52,643 nucleotides of DNA from Desulfurococcaceae archaeon (GCA_020833225.1 JAJHQS010000006.1:1-52643); one strand, 5' to 3'. Counted from the first letter of the stretch, positions 34,211-42,856 are shown. The notes: a model not told the origin generated them from the sequence alone. Program-made: numbers and translations.

Positions 34211-34387
34211 CTAAGTTACTGGTAATATTTTGGAGAGAATTATTATTATTACTGTGAATATTATGCTTAGAGCTATTAATAAGTGCGGCTTTATAGTGAT
34301 TACAGAGTCTATTTCTTCATAAAATCTAATGAGGCCTGCTGCGGAAGCTATACCCGGGGTACTCTTTTTATCTCTGCGTTTACTCAC
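34211..34387 (-). CDS. Protein translocase subunit Sec61-beta (SecG-type)
   Basis: 58-residue tail-anchored subunit of the SecY/Sec61 protein-conducting channel. The family pattern is visible: basic start SKRRDKKS, TPGIASAAGLIRFYEE, then IKPHLLIALSIIFTVIIIILSKI, one transmembrane helix at the C-terminus. GTG 34387 is chosen because AGGTG lies six bases upstream; another GTG nine bases earlier overlaps that site. Confidence 0.88.
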   Translation of the reverse strand: MSKRRDKKSTPGIASAAGLIRFYEEIDSVITIKPHLLIALSIIFTVIIIILSKILPVT

Positions 34388-34465
34388 ATTAAGCACCTAT
34401 TAAGTTTATTTGTAAGTCACATTTTTAATTCTTTTCATTAGCATGAATTTAGTGGGTTAAAAATT

Positions 34466-34708
34466 ATGGATCTGAGTAAGGCTCAGAAAATTATACGAGA
34501 AAAGTATTATGAGAGAGATTCTGTGAGAGGACTTTATGCGACATTTACATGGTTTATTGAAGAAGTAGGAGAACTAGCAGACGCTGTTATTAAGATGAAT
34601 AAAGAGGCTATAGAAGAGGAGCTTGCAGATGTCTTTGCGTGGTTACTCAGTATTGCAAATCTGCTAAATATTGATTTAGAGGATGCTTTTAGGAAAAAGT
34701 ATCTCTAA
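34466..34708 (+). CDS. MazG-like nucleotide pyrophosphohydrolase
   Basis: 80-residue single-domain MazG protein. The metal-binding helices read EEVGELADAV and EEELADVFAWL (E-x2-E and E-x2-D). Members hydrolyse NTPs or dNTPs to NMP and pyrophosphate, for house-cleaning of non-canonical nucleotides. ATG start. Convergent with GGGP synthase, six bases apart. Confidence 0.85.
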   Translation: MDLSKAQKIIREKYYERDSVRGLYATFTWFIEEVGELADAVIKMNKEAIEEELADVFAWLLSIANLLNIDLEDAFRKKYL

Positions 34709-34714
34709 GTTACT

Positions 34715-35455
34715 CTAAAAGTCTTTGCTCTTCACCGCCCGTATAATTTTCCGAGCTAATTCAAGATCCTCTTCTACAATAGTACCTGTAACGATGATGT
34801 CTGCTCCAGACTTAGTGAGCTCTTTTACTGGTTCAATAGACCTTATACCACCACCAATAATGGTAGTTAACTTAGTGTATTTTTTTACAATTTGTGGAAA
34901 TACTGGTGAAACGGGTTCTGTAGCTCCACTTCCAGCCTCTAAGTATATATATTTAAGCCCTAGCATTTCAGCTGCTAACGCGTAAGCTCCCACTATTTCT
35001 GGTCTGCTTCGTGGAATAGGGTGTATTCTCCCAACATGTGCAACGGTCGTTTCTAAGCCTATGACTAAGTACGCTGTTGGAAGTGGCTCTAACTTGTATT
35101 TTGCAATAATGGGAGCTGCCTGGACGTGTGCTTGAATTAAATAATATGGTTCCAAGCTGTTCATTAGGATCATAAAGAATACTGCATCTGCGTGTGGTGT
35201 TAGGCAATTGATATTCCCAGGGAACACTATTACTGGTAAACCGTGTTCTTTGAGTATTTTAGCTGTTAGCGAGGCTTCTTCAGGCGTTACTGCTAGACTA
35301 CCACCAATCATGAAGGCGTCTGTTCCAGCTTCAACAAGGCTTTTAGATGTTTTTTCGAGTTCGTCTACGTTGACTCTATCAGGGTCTATTAATGTGAAGT
35401 GTAGTTTTTCTCCTTTCTCAATTTTTGTTCTTATGTATTCGTGAACTTTACTCAA
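34715..35455 (-). CDS. Geranylgeranylglyceryl phosphate synthase
   Basis: Prenyltransferase making the first ether bond of archaeal membrane lipids from sn-glycerol-1-phosphate and geranylgeranyl diphosphate. TIM-barrel family signatures: LHFTLIDPDR, DAFMIGGSLAVT, VIVFPGNINCLTPHADAVFFMILMNS, KYIYLEAGSGATEPV and TTIIGGGIRSIEPV with TGTIVEED. 246 residues, normal length. TTG start with GGTG upstream. It lies just downstream of the Elf1 gene on the same strand. Confidence 0.93.
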   Translation of the reverse strand: MSKVHEYIRTKIEKGEKLHFTLIDPDRVNVDELEKTSKSLVEAGTDAFMIGGSLAVTPEEASLTAKILKEHGLPVIVFPGNINCLTPHADAVFFMILMNSLEPYYLIQAHVQAAPIIAKYKLEPLPTAYLVIGLETTVAHVGRIHPIPRSRPEIVGAYALAAEMLGLKYIYLEAGSGATEPVSPVFPQIVKKYTKLTTIIGGGIRSIEPVKELTKSGADIIVTGTIVEEDLELARKIIRAVKSKDF

Positions 35456-35469
35456 TAATATACACCAAG

Positions 35470-35769
35470 TTATTCACTAGACGAACTATCAGTGCTACTT
35501 ACGAATTTTACTCGTGCTTCTCCACGTTCAAATAGATCTATGAATTTAGCATAGACATCAACAGCTTGATATACTATTGGTATGTCTGCGAAATCCTCGT
35601 CATCGAGGAGTCCGCAGTTACCGCATGATATTATAGCCTGAGCACGATCACCTTTCTTCTTCACGATAATAGAGAGAGAAATAAATGAGCAATTAGGACA
35701 TTGGAATATTTTGGGAATTCTTACTACGCGTTTTAATATAACTCTCCTCCTCTTTCTACGACGCCCCAT
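35470..35769 (-). CDS. Elf1-like transcription elongation factor
   Basis: Zinc-ribbon protein of 99 residues like eukaryotic Elf1, which associates with elongating RNA polymerase. Basic N-terminus GRRRKRRRVILKR is followed by CPNC...CGNCG and the helical DEDFADIPIVYQAVDVYAKFIDLFE. The acidic Ser-rich tail is typical. ATG 35769 has GGAGAT at normal spacing; an ATG 12 bases upstream would overlap that site. Confidence 0.83.
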   Translation of the reverse strand: MGRRRKRRRVILKRVVRIPKIFQCPNCSFISLSIIVKKKGDRAQAIISCGNCGLLDDEDFADIPIVYQAVDVYAKFIDLFERGEARVKFVSSTDSSSSE

Positions 35770-35810
35770 TATAATCTCCAAGATACACTAATCATATGTG
35801 CACTTTAAAT

Positions 35811-36200
35811 CTACTTATATAGTTTTCTACGTAACGTTATTGAAAAGCCTTTTTCAAGAATTTCATCTATAATGGTGTAAAGTTCTTCAAGAGTAACAGT
35901 AATGGTTTTAAATAAACCTTTCTTAATAGCTACTAGTAATCCTAACTGGTGTTTACAATAAGACCTGGTCTTTAAGAAAACTGTTCTTACCAAGTAGTCC
36001 ATACAACTACAATAGATGTAAGGTATTAAAATATAGTCACGCTCTCTACCCATGTAAACCCACATAGACCACGAATCCACAGTATTCTTCAATATGGCTT
36101 TTAACTCAACATATTTACCCTCATATATACTCAGAGAAGCTTGGTCCACACCCCTCTCTAAGATACTCATTAATACTTTCCTAGTCTCTTCAACACTCAT
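35811..36200 (-). CDS. SWIM zinc-finger protein
   Basis: 129 residues. The SWIM motif C-x-C-x(n)-C-x-H appears as CSCMDYLVRTVFLKTRSYCKH. Crenarchaeal SWIM proteins of this size have been linked to Rad51-family paralogues (as Sws1 is in eukaryotes); radA lies 4 kb away, but a direct link is inference. ATG start. It stands next to tRNA-Pro on the same strand. Confidence 0.7.
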   Translation of the reverse strand: MSVEETRKVLMSILERGVDQASLSIYEGKYVELKAILKNTVDSWSMWVYMGRERDYILIPYIYCSCMDYLVRTVFLKTRSYCKHQLGLLVAIKKGLFKTITVTLEELYTIIDEILEKGFSITLRRKLYK

Positions 36201-36219
36201 GACAAATCTTCTCGCTAAA

Positions 36220-36310
36220 TGGGCCCGCGGGGATTTGAACCCCGGGTCACGGGGATTTCCGCACCTATAGACCCGAACCCCGCATCCTAACCAGGCTAGA
36301 CGACGGGCCC
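36220..36310 (-). tRNA. tRNA-Pro (anticodon CGG) with 16-base intron
   Basis: Minus-strand cloverleaf: acceptor GGGCCCG/CGGGCCC with discriminator A, D arm GTCT/GGAT, anticodon stem CGGGG/CCCCG, T arm CGGGG-TTCAAAT-CCCCG. Removing 36271-36256 leaves the seven-base loop TTCGGGT with anticodon CGG and a 75-base mature tRNA. Position 37/38 is the canonical archaeal intron site. Upstream on the minus strand CCATAAAAA about 27-35 bases away can act as TATA box. Confidence 0.9.
36256..36271 (-). other. tRNA-Pro intron
   Basis: Minus-strand intron TCTATAGGTGCGGAAA between bases 37 and 38. The four bases 32-35 (TTCG) pair with CGGA near the intron's 3' end (one G-U), leaving three-base bulges on each side. 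This is the bulge-helix-bulge form cut by the splicing endonuclease whose structural subunit is encoded at 13798. Confidence 0.8.
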
Positions 36311-36553
36311 TTTTTATTCTTCATGTGTTTCTCTGTTTTTATGGCTTATTTATGTTTCACGCATACGAACATCTGTCTAAGCTTTAAAACACCTAGTTTT
36401 AACTGTGCTCTAAGTTATCAAAGTATCAAGTCGTGGAGAAGTGTTCTTAAAAATGTTGCAGAATATTCTATCAAAGATCTGCGGGAAGGCGTTGACTAGG
36501 AGCTCTTCTGATTATTATCTATATGAGATAGTTATAAAGCGTGTGACACGTGA
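36311..36553. other. Gap between tRNA-Pro and hypothetical gene
   Basis: About 240 bases with the likely tRNA promoter at its left edge. No gene, box C/D pattern or long repeat was found; a short imperfect palindrome (TATCT...AGATA near 36520) is the only structure. Confidence 0.5.
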
Positions 36554-37114
36554 TTAAGTGTAGTAATGTTGAACAAATAACTCCACATATTTACATGTTT
36601 TTCTAAGTATTTCTACATTCTCTCTCTGTATGCAAAATCTAGTTATGCTCTCTGGAAGAATAGCCTCCCGTGGTGCCTCTATACTTGTATGCCAGATAAG
36701 CTTGTGGTAAACTCTCCTACCACTGCCTGGTTTAATATAGACTAAGATATTATTAAGTCTCACTATACCACTAGATCTAAACTTAGACTCAGCTATTACC
36801 TCTATCCAGGCTTCGAAACAAATCTCTCTCCATAGGGTTACATTCTTCTCTAAAAGCTCACAGAGTGTAGAAGTTTCTTTTAAAGCCTTAGCAAGGTCAA
36901 CTTTATAGTGTATCCTTACAAAATCATAACTTACCTGCTTTAAGTTTAAATTCGCCATTCTCAAAGCATTAACTAACCTAGAAGTGTAACCTAGATCACA
37001 TAGAAAGTCTAATCGTATGTGAAGATAACGTTTCTTTGTAGATGGTAGTTCGTGGCTTTTAGTCTTCATTGACCTTAAGTTCCCTTTAAAACAAATTTCT
37101 AGCTTTAATACCAT
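36554..37114 (-). CDS. Hypothetical protein downstream of por genes
   Basis: 186 residues, unrecognised, soluble and rich in charged residues; no clear motif. It starts two bases after the porB stop, so it is the last gene of the oxidoreductase operon. No cofactor-binding motif suggests that it is an enzyme subunit. Confidence 0.6.
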   Translation of the reverse strand: MVLKLEICFKGNLRSMKTKSHELPSTKKRYLHIRLDFLCDLGYTSRLVNALRMANLNLKQVSYDFVRIHYKVDLAKALKETSTLCELLEKNVTLWREICFEAWIEVIAESKFRSSGIVRLNNILVYIKPGSGRRVYHKLIWHTSIEAPREAILPESITRFCIQRENVEILRKTCKYVELFVQHYYT

Positions 37115-37115
37115 T

Positions 37116-38021
37116 TCACATTAATTTCTTTATCCAGCTCCAATTACTCTCTATATACTCATTAATGCTATTAATAATTTCCGGTGTAATAGTTCTGAAG
37201 CGCCCTTGTAATTTTAAATACTCCTCAATAGGCTTTCTCTTCGAAGAGTCCAGTAGAGGTCTACTAGGACCAGATATTATAAGTTTTCCATTATAATATT
37301 CGTAGAGAATCCAGAAGCCAGTTTCTACAGCTAGTTTAGCTATTTTCACCGTATATTTTGGATCAAATCTCCAACCAGTTGGACATGGAGCATGGATCTG
37401 TATATATTTAAAGCCGTGAATATTTTTAGCTCTTTGTAGTTTACTATATAAGTCATGTGGATATCCAATACTAGCTGTTGCTACATATGGGACATTATGA
37501 GCTATTAATACTTTTGCTACATCCTTTTTATTTTCACCCTTACCTAATATGGGTGTTGTTGTAGTCCATGCACCCCTAGGTGTTGAAGAACTTCTCTGTA
37601 TTCCTGTATTCATATATGCTTCATTATCATACATTATGTAGAATATGTCTTCATTTCTCTCAGCAGCACCACTAACAGTAGCCATTCCAATATCAGCTGT
37701 ACCACCATCACCAGCCCATGCAACTACTTGTACATCACTAATACCTCTCATTTTAAGTGCTTGTGCAACTCCGGAAGCAACTGCTGCCGCTGAAGCAAAT
37801 GGTACGTGAATAATACTGGCTTTTAATGACTGCCCAGGATATGTACCCACAATTACAGATGTACAGCAAGCTGGAATTACGAGTATCATTTTCTCACCAA
37901 ATACTGCTGAGAGTACTTTTAAAGCTATTGGAATAGGACAGCCGTGACAAGAAGCGTCACCAGGTAATACCACGTCGCGAGCACTATATGGTAATGGTGG
38001 TTTAACTTGACTCTCACTCAT
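37116..38021 (-). CDS. porB: 2-oxoacid (pyruvate):ferredoxin oxidoreductase, beta subunit
   Basis: Thiamine-diphosphate-binding subunit of pyruvate:ferredoxin oxidoreductase, which converts pyruvate and CoA to acetyl-CoA and CO2 with reduction of ferredoxin. The TPP/Mg site reads GDGGTADIGMATVSGAAERN...YDNEAYMNTG, and the N-terminal CHGCP plus ACCTS carry cluster-ligand Cys residues. GAWTTTTP is typical of the pyruvate enzyme. I choose ATG 38021 with GAAGGTGAT upstream; GTG 38030 is the alternative. It follows porA after five bases. Confidence 0.92.
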   Translation of the reverse strand: MSESQVKPPLPYSARDVVLPGDASCHGCPIPIALKVLSAVFGEKMILVIPACCTSVIVGTYPGQSLKASIIHVPFASAAAVASGVAQALKMRGISDVQVVAWAGDGGTADIGMATVSGAAERNEDIFYIMYDNEAYMNTGIQRSSSTPRGAWTTTTPILGKGENKKDVAKVLIAHNVPYVATASIGYPHDLYSKLQRAKNIHGFKYIQIHAPCPTGWRFDPKYTVKIAKLAVETGFWILYEYYNGKLIISGPSRPLLDSSKRKPIEEYLKLQGRFRTITPEIINSINEYIESNWSWIKKLM

Positions 38022-38026
38022 AAGGA

Positions 38027-39208
38027 TCACCTTCTAATTCTAACCCAATCGAAATAGCCATGTTCTAAGCCGCTTTCTACACGATTTATAAGTGATAAGA
38101 GCATATTGTGGAAGTCTTCAGCAGATACATGAACACCGGCAATTCCAGCAACAATGTTTACTATTATAGGTAATTTATTTGTATACTGTATAAGACCAGC
38201 CACAAGATCTGTGAATAGCGGGCCCCATGCACCAAAACTTATAGCTCTATCAAATACAAACACACCTTTAGCGCCTCTTAAAACTTCCCATAGATCTTCA
38301 CGTGGAAATGGTCTATAAAATCTCACTCTAATTACTCCTATTGGATAACCCTCTTCTCTCAGTGTATTCACAGCCTCGATCAAGTCGCCAGTCCAACTAC
38401 CCAGGGCTATAGCTATATATTTAGCATTATTACAATAGTAACAGGATATTAAGCCGCCGTATTCTCTACCAAATAGTTTACCATATTCGGAGTCCACGCT
38501 TTTTATAACCCTCTTAGAGTTCTCCATAGCTAATTGAATACCATAAAATATATCTTCTGTATCCTCAGGTAATGTAAGAGGTCCTAAGCCCTTAGGCTCT
38601 AAGCCATCTATTACATACGGCTGTGTGCGTTCACCAAGCCAGTCGTCAACAAGTTTCTCATCTGGAATTTCTACAGGCATAGCTGTGTGACTGAGAATAA
38701 AGCCTTCAATACCAACCATTACTGGTAAATATACTGAGGGATCTTCGCTGATTTTAAATGCTTGAAGAGTGAGATCAAAAGCTTCTTGATTATCCATGGC
38801 ATAAGCCATAATCCACCCAGTATCTCTCTGATCCACGAAGTCGCTGTGATCAGGCCATATATTCCACGGTGTATTAATAGTCCTAGATACTACAGCCATA
38901 ACCATAGGTATTCTAGCTCTCGAAGCCCAGTGTACAACTTCATGCATGTAGAGTAATCCTTGACTACTAGTAGCAGTGAAGACTCTAGCTCCAGCCACGG
39001 CTGCACCAAAGCATGCTGCCAGTGCTGAGTGCTCTGATTCAACCCTGATCATTGATGCTTTTAGCTCTCCAGACTCAATCATCTCTGCAAGCTTCTCTAC
39101 AATGGGTGATTGTGGAGTAATGGGGTATGCTGCAATGACATCTGGTTTTGCTAGTTTTACAGCATATGCTATTGCATAGTTTCCCGTTAGAGCTATTTTC
39201 TTAGACAT
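38027..39208 (-). CDS. porA: 2-oxoacid (pyruvate):ferredoxin oxidoreductase, alpha subunit
   Basis: 393 residues. The signature AYPITPQSPIVEKLAE contacts TPP, ARVFTATSSQGLLYMHEVVHWASR follows, and the C-terminal domain (GVIRVRFYRPFPREDL...FDRAISFGAWGPLF) is the CoA/transketolase C region. It works with beta, gamma and delta subunits encoded around it in the order C-D-A-B. The alpha subunit pattern fits pyruvate better than 2-oxoglutarate or indolepyruvate enzymes. Confidence 0.93.
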   Translation of the reverse strand: MSKKIALTGNYAIAYAVKLAKPDVIAAYPITPQSPIVEKLAEMIESGELKASMIRVESEHSALAACFGAAVAGARVFTATSSQGLLYMHEVVHWASRARIPMVMAVVSRTINTPWNIWPDHSDFVDQRDTGWIMAYAMDNQEAFDLTLQAFKISEDPSVYLPVMVGIEGFILSHTAMPVEIPDEKLVDDWLGERTQPYVIDGLEPKGLGPLTLPEDTEDIFYGIQLAMENSKRVIKSVDSEYGKLFGREYGGLISCYYCNNAKYIAIALGSWTGDLIEAVNTLREEGYPIGVIRVRFYRPFPREDLWEVLRGAKGVFVFDRAISFGAWGPLFTDLVAGLIQYTNKLPIIVNIVAGIAGVHVSAEDFHNMLLSLINRVESGLEHGYFDWVRIRR

Positions 39209-39209
39209 A

Positions 39210-39494
39210 TTACTCCCCTATTTCAGGGATCATTATTATCGCGCTTCTGGGACACACATCTTCACATATACCACAACCCTTACAGTAATCGTAATCTATA
39301 GTAACTCCTAGTTTAGGTTCTACGCGGATGACGTTTACTGGACAATATATTTCACATTGAAAACAACTAGTACATTTCTCATTGTTTACTATAGGCCTCA
39401 TAGTCCTCCACAACCCTGTTTTGCCAGCAACACCTATGATTGGTCTTGATAGAGGTAACTTAACGTTATTTTCAGGTTCTTTAATTTTAACCAC
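39210..39494 (-). CDS. porD: Pyruvate:ferredoxin oxidoreductase, delta (ferredoxin) subunit
   Basis: 94-residue electron-transfer subunit with two [4Fe-4S] motifs: CTSCFQCEIYCP and CKGCGICEDVCP. GTG start with GAGGTG eight bases upstream. It sits between porC and porA with single-digit gaps. Confidence 0.92.
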   Translation of the reverse strand: MVKIKEPENNVKLPLSRPIIGVAGKTGLWRTMRPIVNNEKCTSCFQCEIYCPVNVIRVEPKLGVTIDYDYCKGCGICEDVCPRSAIIMIPEIGE

Positions 39495-39499
39495 TATAT

Positions 39500-40078
39500 T
39501 TACACCTCTCCTAAATATACAAGTTCTTTATATGCTCTACTAGCAGCTTCTCTATTAGATTCTCCTATTCTCGGCCCTAAATATTCAATTATAGCTTTTT
39601 CTACACTCTGAATAGAGAGTATTGGCAAAGCTCTGACAATAGCACCTAGCATAGCAGTATTTACAACAGGCCATCCAGCCACTATAAGTCCGAGTTCTTC
39701 TGCTATTTTTGTAGCATCAACGGCGTATACGTGAACCTTACCCTCTACGTTAATGTGATTTCTAGAGATCTCTGCACCACGAGCGTTTACTATTAATATA
39801 CCATTATTTTTTATCAATACTTTTTTAAGTAAGCCTAGCTGTATCAACCTATGGTCAAACACTACTACAAGATCAGCTTTACTGAAGACACCGCGCCTCA
39901 ATATAGGCTTATCACTAATCCTAGCATATGCTGTTACAGGAGCACCCCTCCTCTCAGCACTAAAAAATGGAAAACCCTGCCCATATTTATTCTCATAAAT
40001 CGCAGCTTGAACTAAAATATGTGACGCCGTTACAGCTCCTTGTCCACCTCTACCATAAAACAATATCTCATAAAGCAT
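39500..40078 (-). CDS. porC: Pyruvate:ferredoxin oxidoreductase, gamma subunit
   Basis: 192 residues. Signature FYGRGGQGAVTASHILVQAA and the later GWPVVNTAMLGAIVRALP mark the gamma (POR C) domain. First gene of the C-D-A-B operon, ATG behind GAGGTATTTT. The promoter must lie in the 110 bases before the tRNA-Arg at 40189. Confidence 0.92.
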   Translation of the reverse strand: MLYEILFYGRGGQGAVTASHILVQAAIYENKYGQGFPFFSAERRGAPVTAYARISDKPILRRGVFSKADLVVVFDHRLIQLGLLKKVLIKNNGILIVNARGAEISRNHINVEGKVHVYAVDATKIAEELGLIVAGWPVVNTAMLGAIVRALPILSIQSVEKAIIEYLGPRIGESNREAASRAYKELVYLGEV

Positions 40079-40188
40079 AAAAATACCTCAAAACTCTATT
40101 ATTCAATAGTCAGGTAAAAAAGTAATTAAGACATTTAAACACCATATACCATAAAATTATTAACCTCTAAAGAAAGAAACACAAAAAG

Positions 40189-40263
40189 GGGCCCGTCGCC
40201 TAGCTAGGATAGGGCGCCGGCCTTCTAAGCCGGAGGTCCCGGGTTCAAATCCCGGCGGGCCCG
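40189..40263 (+). tRNA. tRNA-Arg (anticodon TCT)
   Basis: Complete 75-base cloverleaf, same acceptor, D, anticodon-stem and T sequences as the tRNA-Arg at 18705. The loop is CTTCTAA, anticodon TCT reading AGA/AGG, the preferred Arg codons in this AT-rich genome. No intron, no encoded CCA. A TATA-like CATAAAATTATTAA lies upstream. Confidence 0.96.
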
Positions 40264-40529
40264 CATTTTCTCCTATAATACATTCGATCCTAAAGGTTTC
40301 ACTAAGGCTCTTCATGTGAATAATAAATCAACGTGGCTATACATGGGTAAAATAGTGCTTAGAGTGTTTATTGATTACTAATCATGGCTATTATTATTAG
40401 CATAAGGGCCGGCATTAATCTATAACTATAGAAAGAAAAGCTATGAATAATTTAACCATATACTTTTAAGTTTTTACGATAATTGTGGGGAAGAACAATT
40501 TATGGTTTTTAGTAAATGTTGTAGTAGGT
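40264..40529. other. Gap after tRNA-Arg(TCT)
   Basis: About 265 bases. Frames are closed by frequent stops and I see no RNA gene or repeat. It probably carries only the terminator of the exporter operon from the right and of the tRNA from the left. Confidence 0.5.
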
Positions 40530-41378
40530 TTATTCTTCTATTGTTGCTTTATTGAATGCCCAGCCTGCTATTGCTAGTAGTATTATGGCTGCCCCTGTGA
40601 GTATTGTAGTGTCTGTAAGGGGGTTCATGTAGTCTAGTCCAACGTCGGCCCCTGTTAGCCAATACCTAACTGAGTGTACCGCGTAGCTTAATGGATTGTA
40701 TTGTGCAAATATCTTCATCCAGTCTGGCATTGTGTTGACTGGATAAAATACTCCACTCATAAACATCAATGGCATTGTCAATAGGTTTACTATCATTTGG
40801 AACCCCTCAATGCTCCCAAGTTTTAACGCTATTATTACTCCGAGTGATGAGAACGCAATAGAGGTTATGAAGAGGTAGACTAAAGCTACTGGTACACCAA
40901 TCGGATTTATTCTCGTTGTTATAGCAAAACCGAGGAGTATAATGATCAATGATTGTATAGTGTTCACTATGGAGTCCCCTACAATCCTCCCAGTTATAAC
41001 GAGCCATCGTGGAGCTGGAGCAACAAGAGTCTCTTTGAGGTATCCAAATTGCTTATCCCATATAACACTAATACCTCCAAGAAAACTAGTCATGAAAACA
41101 GTCATGGCAGCCATACCGCTAACCATGAATGTAATATAGTCTATACCGCCAAACAATCTATTAAAATACTCCTCAATAGTTTTAGCAATAACATTGACAG
41201 GTACTCCAGGTATAGATGGAGAATTAATACTACCAGGTTGGAAAACAGCACCCCAACCTAAGCCAAGGAAGATTATCCAGATCAATGGATTGATAATAGT
41301 AGTTATAACCCTTGACCTAGCACTCCACCACCTCTTAACCTGCCTATAAACCATTGCAATAAATGGAGATAAATCCAT
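40530..41378 (-). CDS. ABC-2 type transporter permease
   Basis: Membrane subunit of about 282 residues with six hydrophobic segments in the ABC-2 arrangement: one near the N-terminus, a large extracytoplasmic loop (about 45-95), then five segments with the family block LTMPLMFMSGVFYPVNTMPDWMKIFAQYNPLSYAV. Works with the ATPase encoded just upstream to export a drug, lipid or polysaccharide. ATG 41378 is chosen because GGAGGTGAGC precedes it at the end of the ATPase gene. Confidence 0.88.
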   Translation of the reverse strand: MDLSPFIAMVYRQVKRWWSARSRVITTIINPLIWIIFLGLGWGAVFQPGSINSPSIPGVPVNVIAKTIEEYFNRLFGGIDYITFMVSGMAAMTVFMTSFLGGISVIWDKQFGYLKETLVAPAPRWLVITGRIVGDSIVNTIQSLIIILLGFAITTRINPIGVPVALVYLFITSIAFSSLGVIIALKLGSIEGFQMIVNLLTMPLMFMSGVFYPVNTMPDWMKIFAQYNPLSYAVHSVRYWLTGADVGLDYMNPLTDTTILTGAAIILLAIAGWAFNKATIEE

Positions 41379-41383
41379 AAAGC

Positions 41384-42361
41384 TCACCTCCACCTTCTAC
41401 GTCTCTGCATTATTGGATTAGACTCTAGTGAGTCTCTAAGCTCTCTCCCGGTTAAATGTAAGAAGACCTCGTTTAGAGTTGGCCTCTTATAACTAACCTC
41501 GATTATTTTATATCCATTAACGTATATATTGCTAAGTACCTCGGGCAGAGATTTCGTCGCGTTTTCAACCAGTATCTCTAATGTGTCAACCCCGATCTTC
41601 TTACAACTCCTAAGACTAGGTAAAGTCGTGCAAATGCCCTCAGGTACTTCTTTATCAAATTTCACATATATTACATCGCTTCCAAGCATGCTTTTAAGAT
41701 CGTCTGCAGTACCCATAGCAATGATCCTCCCATGATCCATTATTGCAATTCTATCAGCTAACTCCTCTGCTTCATCCATGTAGTGTGTAGTCATAAGGAT
41801 CGTTACATTATACCTCCTCCTCAACTCCCTTATATAATCCCAGATCTTGGCTCTAGATTGAGGGTCTAGGCCGATGGTTGGCTCATCTAGTATCAACATT
41901 TCAGGATTACTCATTAAGCCCCTCGCGAGTTCAAGTCTCCTCTTCATTCCACCACTAAAATACCTTACTTGCTTATTTGCATATTCCTTGAGATCAACGA
42001 ATTCCAGTAGCTCATATATTTTCTCCTCAAGCTCTCTCCCCCTCAATCCATAGAGTCTCCCGTGTACGTAGAGGTTATCATATGCTGTCAACTGATTGTC
42101 GAGGCTTGGATCTTGAAATACAATTCCTATTTTCTTCCTCACCATGTCTGCCTCTCTCACAGCATCATGTCCGAAGACCACTACTTTACCCGATGTAGGT
42201 TTCAATATTGTTGCAATAATGTGTATAGTAGTTGTTTTGCCAGCCCCATTGGGTCCAAGTAGACTAAATATCTCCCCTCTCATTATCTTGAAGCTCACGC
42301 CATTAACAGCTACTACATCCTTGAATCTCTTTACAAGGTTTTCAACGATCACAGCTTCCAT
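41384..42361 (-). CDS. ABC transporter ATP-binding protein (DrrA-like)
   Basis: 325 residues. Walker A GPNGAGKTTT, Q-loop VFQDPSLD, signature FSGGMKRRLE, Walker B MLILDEPTIGLD and the H-loop MTTHYMDEAEE are all intact. The C-terminal 80 residues are the extra domain common to drug-resistance (DrrA) type exporters. It is the middle gene of PadR-ATPase-permease. Confidence 0.93.
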   Translation of the reverse strand: MEAVIVENLVKRFKDVVAVNGVSFKIMRGEIFSLLGPNGAGKTTTIHIIATILKPTSGKVVVFGHDAVREADMVRKKIGIVFQDPSLDNQLTAYDNLYVHGRLYGLRGRELEEKIYELLEFVDLKEYANKQVRYFSGGMKRRLELARGLMSNPEMLILDEPTIGLDPQSRAKIWDYIRELRRRYNVTILMTTHYMDEAEELADRIAIMDHGRIIAMGTADDLKSMLGSDVIYVKFDKEVPEGICTTLPSLRSCKKIGVDTLEILVENATKSLPEVLSNIYVNGYKIIEVSYKRPTLNEVFLHLTGRELRDSLESNPIMQRRRRWR

Positions 42362-42362
42362 T

Positions 42363-42824
42363 TTACATCACATTCCTCAACTTCTCGATTTTCTCAGAAA
42401 GCACTCTCACATCCAGCGAGATCTCTTCTAGTTTATCCCTCGGTAGTTTACCAATGTGTTTAAATAACCACATGATGTCTCTAAGCAACCTCGTGAAACC
42501 ATATGTTTTTGCAAGCTTCATGTTATTTGCAAACTCCTCTAGCTTTACAATAGCATCTTTTCTCTCGCTCAAAAACAACCTCCCTTCCTCAGTAATTGAG
42601 TAAACTTTAACTCTCCTACCACTTTCACTCCTCACTTCTACATCAATAAAACCCATATCCATAAGCCTCTTGAGGACAGGATATATAGCTCCAGGGCTTG
42701 GTTTAAACCCATACATCTCCTCAAATCTCGTCATTAATGCATATCCGTGAACAGGTCCTTTCTCAAGTTCTCTAAGTACCGCGAGAGCTATGAAGCCGCG
42801 TGCTTTGAAATTTATCCTCTTCAC
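42363..42824 (-). CDS. PadR-family transcriptional regulator
   Basis: 153 residues. The winged helix reads FIALAVLRELEKGPVHGYALMTRFEEMYGFKPSPGAIYPVLKRLMDMGFI with the wing VRSESGRRVKVYSITEEGR, followed by a C-terminal dimerisation helix region. PadR proteins repress adjacent exporters until a ligand binds. GTG start with AGGTGAT upstream. It leads the exporter operon and faces a repeated operator-like sequence. Confidence 0.9.
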   Translation of the reverse strand: MKRINFKARGFIALAVLRELEKGPVHGYALMTRFEEMYGFKPSPGAIYPVLKRLMDMGFIDVEVRSESGRRVKVYSITEEGRLFLSERKDAIVKLEEFANNMKLAKTYGFTRLLRDIMWLFKHIGKLPRDKLEEISLDVRVLSEKIEKLRNVM

Positions 42825-42856
42825 AATATATCACCTGATATATCGATTGATATATC
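42825..42856 (-). promoter_or_regulatory. Candidate PadR operator and promoter
   Basis: Three copies of the palindromic octamer RATATATC, AATATATC (42825), GATATATC (42837) and GATATATC (42849), repeat with an exact 12-base period directly before the padR start. The outer copy is at TATA-box distance. A regulator bound here would cover promoter and ribosome-binding site, consistent with autorepression. Confidence 0.6.
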
